Assembly: GCA_964428975.1 (NCBI GenBank) | Contig: CAYSAI010000001.1 | Span: 124,001-188,000 of the forward strand | Source: JAGOUA01 sp964428975 | Lineage (GTDB): Bacteria; Patescibacteriota; Patescibacteriia; 2-12-FULL-60-25 | Direction of reading: 5' to 3' | Length of the DNA: 64,000 nucleotides | Part shown: in pieces, positions 8,487-19,010 of the stretch | Layout of the letters: every line of letters begins with the position of its first letter | Position numbering within the stretch: position 1 is the first letter of the stretch | Translations under genes and position numbers: made by a program | Notes under the pieces: model-generated | What the model saw: only the letters and a program-made list of their open reading frames with translations | Databases searched by the model: none | Told to the model about the DNA's origin: nothing

Positions 8487-9047
8487 ATGGACTCTTCGTT
8501 TGATGAACTTCTCGCGGAACTCGATAAAACCCCTCCCGCTCAAGAGGACCCGGCAAAAACGGAAGCGATGCGTAAACTGATGGACGCTTCAAAGCATCTG
8601 GAAAAGATCGCCACGATTCTTGATCCAAGCGATGTAAAACACATGCTCCACGGATTAAGTTTACCTCCAGAAGCACGCGCGCGACTTCAAGAGGTGGTGA
8701 AGCATCTCATGACTATTCAGCATACATTAGAAACACTCGAACAGAATTTACTTGGCGAAAAAGCGATCGCTCCTGAAACCGTTCCCGAAGCGGTGATCAC
8801 CGAACCTGTCGCATTGCAGGAAGTACCAACGAGCGAAGAAGCTGCTCCTCCAGAGCCTCCCCACGTAGAACCTGTCCAAGACCCAGAACGCATCGCTTTC
8901 GAAGCCTATAAAACGCAATGGGAAGCTGTATTTGCCGCAGACCCGCTTCTCAAAGAACAACATCCAGAAGTGCTCGCCTACTATACGCAAATGGAAACGT
9001 ACTTTCGCGAAAAAGAGCTACACGCAGCGAAAAAAGCAACCCCTTGA
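8487..9047 (+). CDS. Hypothetical acidic protein, 186 aa
   Basis: No family recognised. A helical N-terminal half (residues 1-90) is followed by a Pro/Glu/Val-rich acidic linker of about 50 residues and a second helical segment rich in aromatic residues. No signal peptide or membrane helix is present, so it is probably cytoplasmic. A TAGAAT -10 box at 8470-8475 lies 11 nt before the ATG, leaving a leader of about 4 nt. It ends at the hairpin at 9039. Confidence 0.7.
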   Translation: MDSSFDELLAELDKTPPAQEDPAKTEAMRKLMDASKHLEKIATILDPSDVKHMLHGLSLPPEARARLQEVVKHLMTIQHTLETLEQNLLGEKAIAPETVPEAVITEPVALQEVPTSEEAAPPEPPHVEPVQDPERIAFEAYKTQWEAVFAADPLLKEQHPEVLAYYTQMETYFREKELHAAKKATP

Positions 9048-9063
9048 CACGGGGTCTTGTTTT
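9039..9063 (+). terminator. Terminator overlapping the end of the 186-aa gene
   Basis: ACCCC and GGGGT pair around a loop that contains TTGACA, followed by CTTGTTTT. The loop could double as the -35 box of the next gene, but no good -10 box follows at the right spacing. Confidence 0.55.
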
Positions 9064-9136
9064 AGGGAACGGAGTAGAAGGTCGTGATCGATCCCGCCTC
9101 CTGCGAAGATCTCTCGACGAAAGGACGAATACCCTC

Positions 9137-9994
9137 ATGCAGAACCTTCCTCGTCTCCTCGTTTCCTGTTTCGTATTCATGACCGTCAGTCTCTTCACGC
9201 CCGCGTGTGGATCGCTCCCTCGATTTGAGGGGTGCGATCGCTCGCCTGATGCCACCTCGCTCGAGATGGACGCTCCTCAGAACGAACGTGTATCTGTGCA
9301 GAACACCCCCTCGTTTAGCGATGCAGGAAACGCTCCCTTGAGGGACGCGACGTTGGAAGCGGCTGACGCACGCACGGAGATCGATGCCCGCGCGGAGCCG
9401 GAGGACGTGATGAATCGCACCCCTACGACGGGAGCACGTGCGGTTCTGCTCGCACCGACGAGCTGTCACGGGCGTCGTCTCTCGATGAGTGCGCTCGACG
9501 TCTCGCTTTTCGAGGAGGATGCGAGCGTGTGGCACCTCTGTATCAAGACACCAACGCGGATGACGTCGGATCAATCGCTCGCGAACGAACGACCCACGCA
9601 CGTGCGTATCGGTCTCATTCGTGACGGGCGCGTGATCGAACTTCTTCGCGCAGAATCTCCGCAGCGAGCGAATCCGTGGACCGTGAGTGCTCTCGTCACC
9701 ATCCCAAACCTGCTCACGTCCGCGCTCTTTCTCGAGGCGATCTACACAAACGGTCGTACGATGAACCTCCTCGCAAGCGGATCGCAACCGCGCATGCAGG
9801 GAGAGCTTTCGCTCTGGCGTGTGAGCTCTGACGGCACGCAAGTGCCGAACGCTGCTGATCGCGCGTGCCGATTCCTCCGCGACGAGCCGCGCGACGCACG
9901 CACGTTCCTCCTTCCTACGCACGAATGCCCGCTGAACGGAGATAGCTGCTCCGACCTCGTAGGACTCACGTGCACCGCTCTCGGTCCGACGTGA
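9137..9994 (+). CDS. Predicted lipoprotein, 285 aa
   Basis: A type II signal peptide (MQNLPRLLVSCFVFMTVSLF) is followed by the lipobox TPAC at about residue 24, so the mature protein should be lipid-anchored at the cell surface. After a low-complexity linker to about residue 95, the rest carries several Cys, including a Cys-rich tail (CPLNGDSCSDLVGLTC) that may form disulfides. No family recognised. An AAAGGA Shine-Dalgarno box precedes the ATG at 9137; longer upstream frames lack a signal peptide. Confidence 0.75.
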   Translation: MQNLPRLLVSCFVFMTVSLFTPACGSLPRFEGCDRSPDATSLEMDAPQNERVSVQNTPSFSDAGNAPLRDATLEAADARTEIDARAEPEDVMNRTPTTGARAVLLAPTSCHGRRLSMSALDVSLFEEDASVWHLCIKTPTRMTSDQSLANERPTHVRIGLIRDGRVIELLRAESPQRANPWTVSALVTIPNLLTSALFLEAIYTNGRTMNLLASGSQPRMQGELSLWRVSSDGTQVPNAADRACRFLRDEPRDARTFLLPTHECPLNGDSCSDLVGLTCTALGPT

Positions 9995-10002
9995 AACTTC
10001 TG

Positions 10003-10033
10003 ACCCCCCGTGAAAACTGGGGGTTTCTTGTTT
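10003..10033 (+). terminator. Terminator of the lipoprotein gene
   Basis: ACCCCC and GGGGGT pair around a roughly 10-nt loop and are followed by TTCTTGTTTTT. It separates this gene from the convergent 319-aa gene. Confidence 0.7.
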
Positions 10034-10993
10034 TTATCCTCTTTCTATGTCCTCCTCGAGCCTCTTCCTTTGACTGTCTAATGCATCTTTTTTCGTAAAT
10101 AGTCCATCCAGCACTTTGTTTTGTTGTCCCATCGTTTGAAAAATCCCATTCATCTCCCGTTGAACTAACTTCTGCTCCAGTTCAACGAGTTTCTGCTCTC
10201 GCATGACATTCGCGAGGTTTTCTTCGTTCACACGCTCTTGCGGAGAATTTTTCACCCATGAAAACGCTCGCTTCCAGCCAGAGACCGTTCCAGCACTCTG
10301 CAAGCGCGTGATTTCTGCTTGATGGCGGGTTATTTCCGCTTGATGATTTCCAGAAGCGAGCATCAATTCTGAAAGACGTTGCACAGTCGGAGCATTCTTT
10401 CTTTCCTCATCAGCAATAGCGTTTGATACTTCTTTTAACGCTTGGTCTGTGGCCTTCAGCTCATCAAGCGATCGAGCTACACGCTCTCTTGTATGAATTT
10501 TTTGCGTCTCTTCTTGTACTCCCATCTCTTGCTTATGATCATTTGCCACCATCTCTTGCGAGAGCTCTCCCAAACGCCGCTCACTGGCACGCAGGAGTAA
10601 ATTCCATCCATCTGCCTCTTCCGCGTTTTGCGCAAGCACGCGCCCTCCTGCTATTTCATGCCCTTTCCAAAGATTTCGTTCTTGTGCAAGTCTCGCTAAC
10701 GCCTCTTGCGCGGCGATATACTCTTTCATCGCTTCTTGATACTGCTCTTCTGGTGTTTGCGGAAGCTCTCCTTGCTGCTCATCGTCTGCATCCTCAAGAA
10801 GATCTTGGGATAGCTCTTCTACGTATTCCGTTTCTGCGAAAAGATCTTGCATTTTTCCAATCCGTTCATGAACAAGAGCAGTTTGTCCGCGTACGTCTGC
10901 TTCAGAGGGTGCTCGGACGATACGAAGATCAGGTCCCTTTGGGGCTGGTGGTGCCTGTTCCTGTGCGGACTGTTTCTTCTCAAGAGAAATCAT
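10034..10993 (-). CDS. Coiled-coil protein, 319 aa
   Basis: No family recognised. Nearly the whole protein is charged and helical, with heptad-like repeats from about residue 80 to the end and a short internal duplication (HQAEITRHQAEITR). No signal peptide or membrane helix. It is divergent from the metallopeptidase gene at 11029, and both promoters lie in the short AT-rich gap (TATAGT on the minus strand, TATAAC on the plus), so the two may be co-regulated. Confidence 0.7.
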   Translation of the reverse strand: MISLEKKQSAQEQAPPAPKGPDLRIVRAPSEADVRGQTALVHERIGKMQDLFAETEYVEELSQDLLEDADDEQQGELPQTPEEQYQEAMKEYIAAQEALARLAQERNLWKGHEIAGGRVLAQNAEEADGWNLLLRASERRLGELSQEMVANDHKQEMGVQEETQKIHTRERVARSLDELKATDQALKEVSNAIADEERKNAPTVQRLSELMLASGNHQAEITRHQAEITRLQSAGTVSGWKRAFSWVKNSPQERVNEENLANVMREQKLVELEQKLVQREMNGIFQTMGQQNKVLDGLFTKKDALDSQRKRLEEDIERG

Positions 10994-11028
10994 ATACCCT
11001 ATACTATAACATAAATGTTTTCTTTTTT

Positions 11029-12767
11029 ATGAAAAAACTTCGTCTCGCCGAACACCCATCACCGATATCAGAGGACCCCCCCCTCTTCCACTCGAGCAAG
11101 AAGCGTCTATTCCTCCTTCAGAAGCTTCTGATGTGATAGATCCGCGTCATGAACGGTATGAACGATTGCTTCGTATACGAGAAAAAGAACAGGCTCATGC
11201 GAACGAACGTATTGTAGCGTGCGATGCGCGCGTAGAAAAAACCATGGAGACCCTTGATTTGGAAACACGTTTTCGTAGCGCGCGTGATTTCATGAGTTCT
11301 CTCCAAGAAAAACCCGCCCCTCAAGAGCTGAACGAAAAACAAAAAAAGGCTTTTCTTGAAGAGTTTACGTTTCTACAAGATCGACTTCGTCCAATAAAAC
11401 ACGAAGCGTTTCAAGCATGGCTTCAAAAAGAGCTAGAAACACCAAACTCATGGCTTCAACGTGCCTCGCAAAACTGGGCAGACCTCACACAACGGGCAAA
11501 CAAGGCAAAAAAAGCTCTCAAAACATTTCACGGAAAAGAGTTGCACGGACTCTTAAAGGATCATCGTATTCATCCAGGTCTCTTTGAGCGCGTAGAAGCG
11601 GTAGAAAAAGAGCTTCAGTCTTTCGCTGAACCGCCCGGCGTACCCAGCAAAGAGGTGTTTTCCGCTTTTCTCCTGTCTATCGCCCAAGATCAGGTAAAAA
11701 ATCCGGGCATTCTCAAACGCGTTTTTGGTACCACGCTGAAAAAAGAGTTCGAACAGGTTCTTGTACAAAACCTCGATGAATCTTGGAGGTTTGCAAAAAA
11801 TTCGCATGGAGTCAGTAATATGGATAGTCATTTTGGTACCACCGATGACATGTTTGAAAGCCGTGGGAGTCAGGTAGGAAGCCTTAAACCGAAATATCTC
11901 AAACCACCAAACATTCCTTTGCGGTCAGAAGGACTCACAAAAGAACAAGTAAAAGAAGTAGCCGCTTCTCTCCACATATTCCATGCGGCCTTAGATGGGG
12001 AACCAAAAACGTTACAAGCACGAGGCACGAGCATTAAATTTAAGGATGTACAAAAACTTCGAGAAAATCCTGATGCGAGTTCGTTGCATAAGACAGCCGT
12101 AGAAGCTCTTACACCGCTTCTCGGCAACGCACTTCTTCTGCAAAATCTTGCCCTCGATTCAGAAGAAGTTCGATCCTTGGGCGCAGCAGGACTTTTTAAG
12201 CCAGAAAAGCAAGAAGTTCACATAGCGCCTAATATTCGAGGCGATGCATTTGCGAGCACGCTTGCTCATGAAGTTGGTCATGCTCTACGCCTTGAAGAAA
12301 CACTTCCTCTGGATGAAGCTTTTCAATTTAATGTCGCGCTCGATGTTTCTATAGAGGAGGAAAGGTTTACTTCTCATTATAGCGCGAGAGCAAAAGAGTA
12401 TTATGAACAGATGTTTGCTCAAAATAATCTAGAGGTGATTACTCAAATGCACCCCTGTTTCAAAGATAGCGGCGTATTTAAAGATAATCAAGCAAAACAG
12501 GAAGAGATGATTGCTATGGCGACTCTGCAAGAAGAGTGGGCAGAAATGTTTGGTTTTTCCTTCGTATCTGAACTCACGCATATCGCCTCACCCTTTAAAG
12601 AAGAGCTCGTACGTCGCTATACGGCGAAATTCGGCTTTGATCTTGATGCGGCAAAAGCGCTCATGCAGGCAAAACAACGCGAAGCGATAGCTGCGCAAGC
12701 GCCTCTTGCCCTTCCAAAGATCAACAGTATCGGCGCACTTCAACAGCTTGTTGTTCACGGTGTTTAA
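11029..12767 (+). CDS. Zinc metallopeptidase-like protein with a frameshift at a C8 tract
   Basis: The main open frame (GTG at 11133 to 12767) encodes 544 aa. A long helical N-terminal region is followed by the zincin motif ASTLAHEVGHALRLEE near residue 385 and a downstream Glu-rich helix (EEWAEMFGF) that may supply the third zinc ligand. Upstream, an ATG at 11029 preceded by a TATAAC -10 box opens a frame that runs into a tract of eight C at 11076-11083. One extra C, or a -1 slip, joins it seamlessly to the main frame with natural protein sequence between. I take 11029 as the real start. Expression is off or low in the sequence as written unless the tract slips. The family is unknown. Confidence 0.7.
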
Positions 12768-12776
12768 TCTTCTTCT

Positions 12777-13034
12777 ATGACTATTCTCGTTTCTTACAAA
12801 AACACTCCCATTGGCGGAATAGCGCTTGAACAAGCGGGTTTTTCCGTGAAAGATGTCACCGTTGCTTCGCATAAAAAGATCCTCAAAGAACTTCTTACGC
12901 ACGTGTATGCGCACGGTCTTCAAGAGAAAGATGCCCCTACATCAAAAACAACACACCTCTTGAAACCGGACTCTCCTCGGTTCTTTCTTCTACTTGGCGT
13001 GCGGCTTGGGGCTATTGGGTACGCTCTTGAATAA
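12777..13034 (+). CDS. Hypothetical small protein, 85 aa
   Basis: No family recognised. It has a mixed N-terminus and a hydrophobic C-terminal segment (FFLLLGVRLGAIGYAL) that might bind membrane. The ATG lies 6 nt after TAATCT (12765-12770), a -10 box made partly from the stop codon of the preceding gene. Its end overlaps the convergent 278-aa gene by 23 bp. Confidence 0.55.
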   Translation: MTILVSYKNTPIGGIALEQAGFSVKDVTVASHKKILKELLTHVYAHGLQEKDAPTSKTTHLLKPDSPRFFLLLGVRLGAIGYALE

Positions 13035-13848
13035 GATGCCTCATAATCGCTTGAATCACGCGTAATTCTGTTTCACTATCAAGCACGTGACGAAGATAGA
13101 GCGTGTAAACCGTTTCAAACGGAATGCTTCCATCTCTTAGAAGACGTGTTTGCTGTTCGGGAAGTTCTTGCATCGCCTGCGTCACAAGAGTTACCTGTCT
13201 TCCATCAAGATCTTGCGTGAGATGAATCATTTCACGATCGTGTATCCCTTGGAAATCAAGATTACCAAATCCAAGATATCCTAAACGTAGCACGCGCCGT
13301 ACAAGATCTTCCACCACAGAAGCTGATAAAATACCATTTTCAAGCGCAGCAATACCCGCTCCACTGAACGCATAGATATCAAGCGGGGAAAGATGTCGAA
13401 AAGACTCCATAGCGGCCTCATATTGCGCCTCCAGAGAAAAAATTTCCTCGGAAGAAGGTCTTCGAGCTGTGTGCGTTTGCTCATAGATTTCCGCCACACC
13501 CTCCATTCTCTCAACCGCTTCCAATAGACGCTCACATGCGCCGCCAAGACGCGCGCTTCGTATATATGGTAGAAGCACACGCATATTTCGTCGTGTTTCT
13601 GGGCGCCATGCACGAAGAGCAACGTCCGCCAACCTCGAAAGCGTTCGTACTCTTTCTCCTTCCTCTTCTGGTGAGCGATATTCCGTTGTACGTACTCCTC
13701 GATTCCCTTGATGCGGCCAACACCCTTCCACAGAGCTGATCGCCGCGGAGGCGCTCATCAGCCCCGCTCCTATACGAGTTTTCCAACCACGTGTATCCGT
13801 TAATTTCGTTACCTTTGAACCAATAGAACGGGGTTCAGACGTGGGCAT
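13012..13848 (-). CDS. Hypothetical protein, 278 aa
   Basis: No family recognised. A basic N-terminal stretch with a weak hydrophobic patch (IGAGLMSASAAISSVEG, about residues 28-44) is followed by a helical soluble domain. The start at 13848 is chosen because a TATCCT box ends 8 nt upstream. A longer frame reaching into the 5S gene is an artefact. Confidence 0.65.
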   Translation of the reverse strand: MPTSEPRSIGSKVTKLTDTRGWKTRIGAGLMSASAAISSVEGCWPHQGNRGVRTTEYRSPEEEGERVRTLSRLADVALRAWRPETRRNMRVLLPYIRSARLGGACERLLEAVERMEGVAEIYEQTHTARRPSSEEIFSLEAQYEAAMESFRHLSPLDIYAFSGAGIAALENGILSASVVEDLVRRVLRLGYLGFGNLDFQGIHDREMIHLTQDLDGRQVTLVTQAMQELPEQQTRLLRDGSIPFETVYTLYLRHVLDSETELRVIQAIMRHLIQERTQ

Positions 13849-13910
13849 ATGCACATAGGATAGCACATAACTGCGCCTCCATAAAAAAACCAGCTTAAGA
13901 GCCAGCAGAG

Positions 13911-13942
13911 AAAAACACAAAACCCCAGTTTTCACTGGGGTT
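13911..13942 (-). terminator. rRNA operon terminator
   Basis: CCCCAGT and ACTGGGG form a stem, followed on the minus strand by TTTTGTGTTTTT, just after the 5S gene. Confidence 0.85.
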
Positions 13943-13949
13943 CTCTGTT

Positions 13950-14066
13950 CCGGCGACGGGCTACTCTTGCAGGACCGGGTTGGGTCCAACTACCATCGCT
14001 GCTGGTGGGCTTAACGACCGTGTTCGGGATGGGAACGGGTGAGCCCCACCGCTTGAGCCACCGGCC
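13950..14066 (-). rRNA. rrf: 5S ribosomal RNA
   Basis: On the minus strand the sequence shows the conserved 5S features: complementary ends (GGCCGGTGGC and GTCGCCGG), loop B/C CCCATCCCGAACACGG, and the loop E/helix IV region ending in GAGTAGCCCGTCGCC. It lies about 160 nt after the 23S gene, with no tRNA between. Confidence 0.92.
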
Positions 14067-14513
14067 TCGTACTCCGATTAGAATCAGGGTTTTACGAGGT
14101 CGGCAGCCCAAAGGGCTGGAATATATCAAATTCAGGTATGTGCAAGGCATTCTTTCTTGATGCACGCAAAGACATTTCTAGGTGATTCCGTAAGAAATCA
14201 CCGATTCCATCCGGACAAACCGGATGGTCAAAGCATTGAACTATTAGTACGGCTCGGCTCAAAGCCTCACGGCTCTTCCACCTACCGCCTATCAACCTCC
14301 TGTTCTCGAAGGGTTCTATGACGAACATTAATCTTGGGAACGGCTTCACGCTTAGATGCTTTCAGCGTTTATCCGTGCCGAACGTAGCTACCCAGCGGTG
14401 CCCTTGGTAGAACAGCTGGTGCACTAGAGGTTCGTTGTTCTCGGTCCTCTCGTACTAGAGAACAGTTCCCTCAATGTTCCACGCGCACAGTAGACAGGAG
14501 ACCGAACTGTCTC

Positions 14514-15269
14514 CATTGTTGTTTCGTTCTTTTGTCTTTAACGAAGCCCGTTATTACTAACGGCATAGACTATATCTTCACCCTGACTATGATCAGGGGT
14601 TGGCGTGTGATACCGCATAATGCGCGATATCTCATCCGTTCCCTCTCGGTACTAGGAATCAGTCGTTACGGGGAAACATGATTAGCTCGAAAGAATGCCT
14701 CCAGCGTCTGAAGAGTATTCGTTCGTTTTTTCGAATAATTCAATTCCTTGAATTGATCGACCAACGCCGCGACAACCAAAAGTTGCTGCGACGTATATCG
14801 CTTTGGAAGCATTTTTATAATCTTGAATGCGAGAACTGCATGCGCTTGTTTTAGCCGCAAATGCGGCTTCAGAAGCGTGAGCGCTCTCTTTACGGGCGGT
14901 ACACCGACAATCGTGTATTCAGACATACCGTCTGAACGATCACGAACGTATCCATCCTGAAACAGGTTCTTCAACCATTCTAGATGTTTTCGATGTTTGG
15001 TTTTTTGATAGAAGACGATGCTTGCTCGCACCTGATAGCCAAAAATATAGTCTTTTCGACGTACCAACTGGAACATAACACATCCATCTCCATCGAGAAA
15101 ACCTGCCACGTAAGCCTTTTCAAGATTGGTCAATATCATACCAATCCGATTTTATCATGAATCTTCCCTCGGTATTGCCCTTAAATCGTTCGGTCAAATC
15201 TTTAAGGGTTTCACCGATATAGCCAAATTTTACATTGGGTTTACACCCAAAGGTCGCAAGATGTGTTTT
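14514..15269 (-). other. Group I intron at 23S position 2593 (756 nt) with endonuclease gene
   Basis: The exons join as ACGTCGT|GAGACAG, the uninterrupted E. coli sequence, at the site of the Chlamydomonas chloroplast intron that encodes I-CreI. The last 5' exon base is T and the last intron base is G, as group I introns require. A P7-like motif TGAAGATATAGTC lies at 14568-14580 on the minus strand. The intron contains a LAGLIDADG gene. Confidence 0.9.
14666..15139 (-). CDS. LAGLIDADG homing endonuclease, I-CreI family
   Basis: This single-motif, 157-aa enzyme should act as a homodimer that cuts intronless 23S genes at the insertion site to spread the intron. It aligns end to end with I-CreI (163 aa): YVAGFLDGDG (catalytic D18), QKTKHR (Q45), GYVRDR, PHLRLKQ (K97), IIKMLP and LVDQFKELNYSKKRT. 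The I-CreI Arg51 position is His49, with Arg50 beside it. The start at 15139 directly precedes the first helix. Family and target are well supported; present activity is inferred. Confidence 0.92.
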   Translation of the reverse strand: MILTNLEKAYVAGFLDGDGCVMFQLVRRKDYIFGYQVRASIVFYQKTKHRKHLEWLKNLFQDGYVRDRSDGMSEYTIVGVPPVKRALTLLKPHLRLKQAHAVLAFKIIKMLPKRYTSQQLLVVAALVDQFKELNYSKKRTNTLQTLEAFFRANHVSP

Positions 15270-15349
<80 letters not shown>

Positions 15350-15365
15350 CGATGGGCCGACATCG

Positions 15366-15658
15366 CTGTCGGACTTTTCTTCCCTGCTTTCACAGGGCAC
15401 AGACTATATCTTCATCTCGCTCCGGATCGTAGCCGTTCTGAGGCATAATCTCGGTTTAGATAGCGAGCGTCGGCGTATTGGCTGATCCCTATCAGCCCTC
15501 CTCTTTCGAGTAAGTCGTTACGGGGTCATATCGACATTCGTCGATAGACTTCCCACGGTATTGCCGGGTGACATACTTTCAGTATACCACTGACGGGTTC
15601 ACCGTTATAAGCCGTATTTTTTGGAACAGAATCACTTCTGCTGCACCCCGATGTGTTA
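15366..15658 (-). other. Group I intron at 23S position 2500 (293 nt, no ORF)
   Basis: The exons join as GGCACCT|CGATGTC, matching uninterrupted 23S at the peptidyl-transferase centre. The 5' exon ends in T and the intron ends in G. The P7-like motif TGAAGATATAGTCTG and a CCGTAACGACT motif also occur in the other two introns. At 293 nt it is a minimal ribozyme with no endonuclease. Confidence 0.88.
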
Positions 15659-16186
15659 AGGTGCCAAACCTGGTCGTCGATGTGGACTCTTGGACCAGAT
15701 CAGCCTGTTATCCCCGGAGTAGCTTTTATCCGTTGAGCTTCCGCCGTCCGATATCGTACGGTCGGATCACTATGTTCTGCTTTCGCAGCTGCTCGACTTG
15801 TTGGTCTTGCAGTCAAGCTGGCTTATCCCATTGCGGAATCACTCCGGTTTCCATTCGGAGCTAGCCAACCTTTGTAAACGCCTCCGTTACTTTTTAGGAG
15901 GCAACCGCCCCAGTTAAACTACCCACCAGATACTGTTTCATGAACCGGTTTCACGGTCCATGATCAGAGTAGCGACAGAGCAAGGGTGGTATCTCACTGG
16001 TGCCCGAAGGCTCCCACCTATGCTGAACATGCTAAGCCGATACCCAATATCAAGTTGTAGTAAAGCTTCACGGGGTCTTTTCGTCTGACTGTGCGTACAG
16101 GGCATCTTCACCCCACTTGCAATTTCGCCGAGTCCCATGTTGAGACAGTCGCTCACTCGTTATGCCATTCGTGCGGGTCGGAACTC

Positions 16187-16925
16187 CATTGTGTTATCTC
16201 TTTAGGTTTCCCTAAAGTTCAGACTATACCTTCATCTTGCACACAATCTGTAGAAGATCTTCGTATCGATGCGTTCGAGCACCGAGGTTATTCATTGTGT
16301 ACGCGATAGCAAGAATCTCTTCTATACCAGCACGAGATCGATGCTCAAGTCGTTGCATACGCAAACATACTTGGACAAACAGATCGAAATCAAGCGATTT
16401 GGATGTTTGAAGAGGATATTCTTCAAAATGCGGAATGATTCGTTCACATAAGTCCTTAAGGCTTCTCACCTCGTACTTATACGTTGTATCACTTGCATTG
16501 TATCGAATAGTCCCACATCCGAAATAGACTCGAATTCTTTGAAGGATTTCTTTACTTCGTTCATGTTGGCTGACCGTAAAGCTTGGACGGACTTCAATGC
16601 CCGTTTTTAGCTGTGGTCGCTTAGTGAATGAGATCAAGAAACTTCCTTCTCCATCAATAAACCCTGTTATATACGAACGTATCTTCATGGATCGCGTTTT
16701 TGTAGCAAGAGCTGACGTGTTGACCGATACCCATCGGTCCTCCCCTTTCGGGTCAGTCGTTACAGGTTCCAAAGCTTTTTTCATAAGCATAAGGATTCCC
16801 ACGGTATTCCCCGTCTCGATCGTTTCGAGGTGTGGGGTTCACCGTTATGAGTCAGTTTACATATACTAATTTACATCAGTATTCGGGCGAGTGTTGTTTT
16901 ATCCAACCCGTGGAACACTTCGTTC
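16187..16925 (-). other. Group I intron at 23S position 1951 (739 nt) with endonuclease gene
   Basis: The exons join as TTGTCGGGT|GAGTTCCGACC, the normal 23S sequence after H71. The 5' exon ends in T and the intron ends in G. The P7-like TGAAGGTATAGTCTG lies near 16221-16234. The intron holds a second, different LAGLIDADG gene. Confidence 0.88.
16224..16688 (-). CDS. LAGLIDADG homing endonuclease in the 1951 intron
   Basis: The enzyme has 154 aa with one LAGLIDADG helix, YITGFIDGEGSFLISF, at residues 6-21; acidic catalytic residue E14. Later motifs include VRPSFTVSQHERSKEILQ and GCGTIRY, typical of single-domain rRNA-intron endonucleases. I start it at the Met just before the motif; the longer frame to 16802 would run through intron core sequence. 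It is clearly divergent from the enzyme in the 2593 intron, so the two were acquired independently or are old. It presumably cleaves the intronless 1951 site. Confidence 0.85.
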   Translation of the reverse strand: MKIRSYITGFIDGEGSFLISFTKRPQLKTGIEVRPSFTVSQHERSKEILQRIRVYFGCGTIRYNASDTTYKYEVRSLKDLCERIIPHFEEYPLQTSKSLDFDLFVQVCLRMQRLEHRSRAGIEEILAIAYTMNNLGARTHRYEDLLQIVCKMKV

Positions 16926-17782
16926 ACCCGACAAGGAATTTCGCTACCTTAGGACGATTATAGTTATCGCCGGCGTTCATCAGCGCTTAACTTCAAGGCT
17001 GCCTCCCGAAGGATTGACCTCTCTGCTTGACGTTCTGACACTGGCCAGGCATCACTTCCTATACATCACCTTGCGGTTTAGCAGGAAGCTGTGTTTTTGG
17101 TAAACAGTCGGTAAGCGTCTTTAGCTGCGGCCTCGATTGCTCGAGGCAGGCCTTATACCGAAGGTACGGCCGTTGAATTGCCGAGTTCCTAAACATGGGT
17201 TCTCTCGTACACCTTGGCACACGTATGCCCACTCACCTGTGTCGGTTTCCGGTACGGATTCTCGTTGGTTAGCTCTAGAAGGTTTTCTAGGCACAGCGTA
17301 CCCGATCCTCAGCTGACTAACGCCAGCCTCGCGCTCGCCACGGGGCTTAATGATCGACGGATTTGCCTATCGATCACCCCGCAACGCCCAAAGGTTCATT
17401 CCAAGAACCTCGACCAGTTAAAACCATGCGTCACTCCATCGAAACCAACAAGAAGTGCAGGAATATTAACCTGCTGTCCATCGACTACGCCTTTCGGCCT
17501 CGCCTTAGGCCCGACTAACCCAGGGACGATTTGCGTTGCCCTGGAAACCTTGAGTTTACGGTGGACGGGGTTCTCACCCGTCTTGTTGCTACTTATGCCG
17601 ACATTCTCGCTTCCAAGCGCTCCACGGTGGGTCACCCCTTCCGCTTCGGCGCTGCTTGGAATGCTCCTTTACCGCTCCCTTCCAGTAAACTGGAAGAAAG
17701 CCCGCGACTTCGGTGTCATGCTTAGCCCCGGTAAGTTTTCGGTGCCGAGCAGCTTGACCAGTGAGCTGTTACGCTTTCTTTA

Positions 17783-17820
<38 letters not shown>

Positions 17821-18722
17821 AGCCACTCGACCTCCTTTTACACTTAGCATGAACTTAGGGACCTTAGACGGCGATCAGGGCTGTTTCCCTTTTGTCCTGT
17901 GGAGCTTAGCCCCCACGGACTGACTGCTGGGAACACAAAACGGCATTCGGAGTTTGGTTGGGAATGGTAGGATTGCTCCCCCAGCCCCATTCAGTGCTCT
18001 ACCTCCGTTTTGCTATTAACCAGCGCTAGACCAAAATCTATTTCAAGGAGAACCAGCTATCACCCAGCTCGATTGGAATTTCACCTCTAGCCACAACTCA
18101 TCCCCGAGTGTTGCACGGCTCGTGGGTTCGGACCTCCAGTTGTCTTTCGACAACCTTCATCCTGGTCATGGCTAGCTCGCCGGGTTTCGGGTCGTGTATA
18201 CGCCACCAAATAGCCCTATTAAGGCTCGCTTTCACTATGGCTTCGCTCCCTCAGGAACTTAACCAAGCGACGTATAGCACACTCGTCGGCTCATTCTTCA
18301 ATAGGAACGCTGTAACGGACTTGCGCCCGCTCCAACTCCTTGTAGGCGTATGGTTTCAGATACTATTTCATCGCCCTCTCGGGCTACTTTTAAGCTTTCC
18401 CTCACGGTACTTGTTCACTTTCGGTCAGGAAGAGTATTTAGCCTTGGCACATCGTCGTGCCTGCTTCCAACGAGGTTTCTCGAGCCTCATTGTACTATGG
18501 ATCAGAGACCGAAGGATTGACGTAGTTTCGTCTACCGGACTATCACCGTCTTTGGTTCCTTTTTCCAAAGGATTCGACTACTATTCAATACATCTTCGTG
18601 CGCTTCGTGGGTCACGCATGTCTCGTCCCGCAACCCTGTATGGAAGGCGGCCCACGCCCTCCCCTTTCTCCGCGGCAAAACTTGCGTCTTACTCGGTAGA
18701 AAGGTTCATACCACACAGTTTT

Positions 18723-18758
<36 letters not shown>

Positions 18759-19010
18759 ATTACAGATAAATCTGCTACATTTTTTTCTTTTCCTCTAGGT
18801 ACTGAGATGTTTCACTTCCCTAGGTTCCCACGCAACGTCCTATGAATTCAGACGTTCGTTCATAGAGTTCATCTATGAGGGTTTCCCCATTCGGAGATCT
18901 TCGGATCAACGGGTGCTTGCCACCTCCCCGAAGCTTATCGCAGGCTGCCACGTCCTTCATCGGCTCTTCGCTGCCTAGCCATCCACCATACGCCCTTACG
19001 TGCTTCAACC

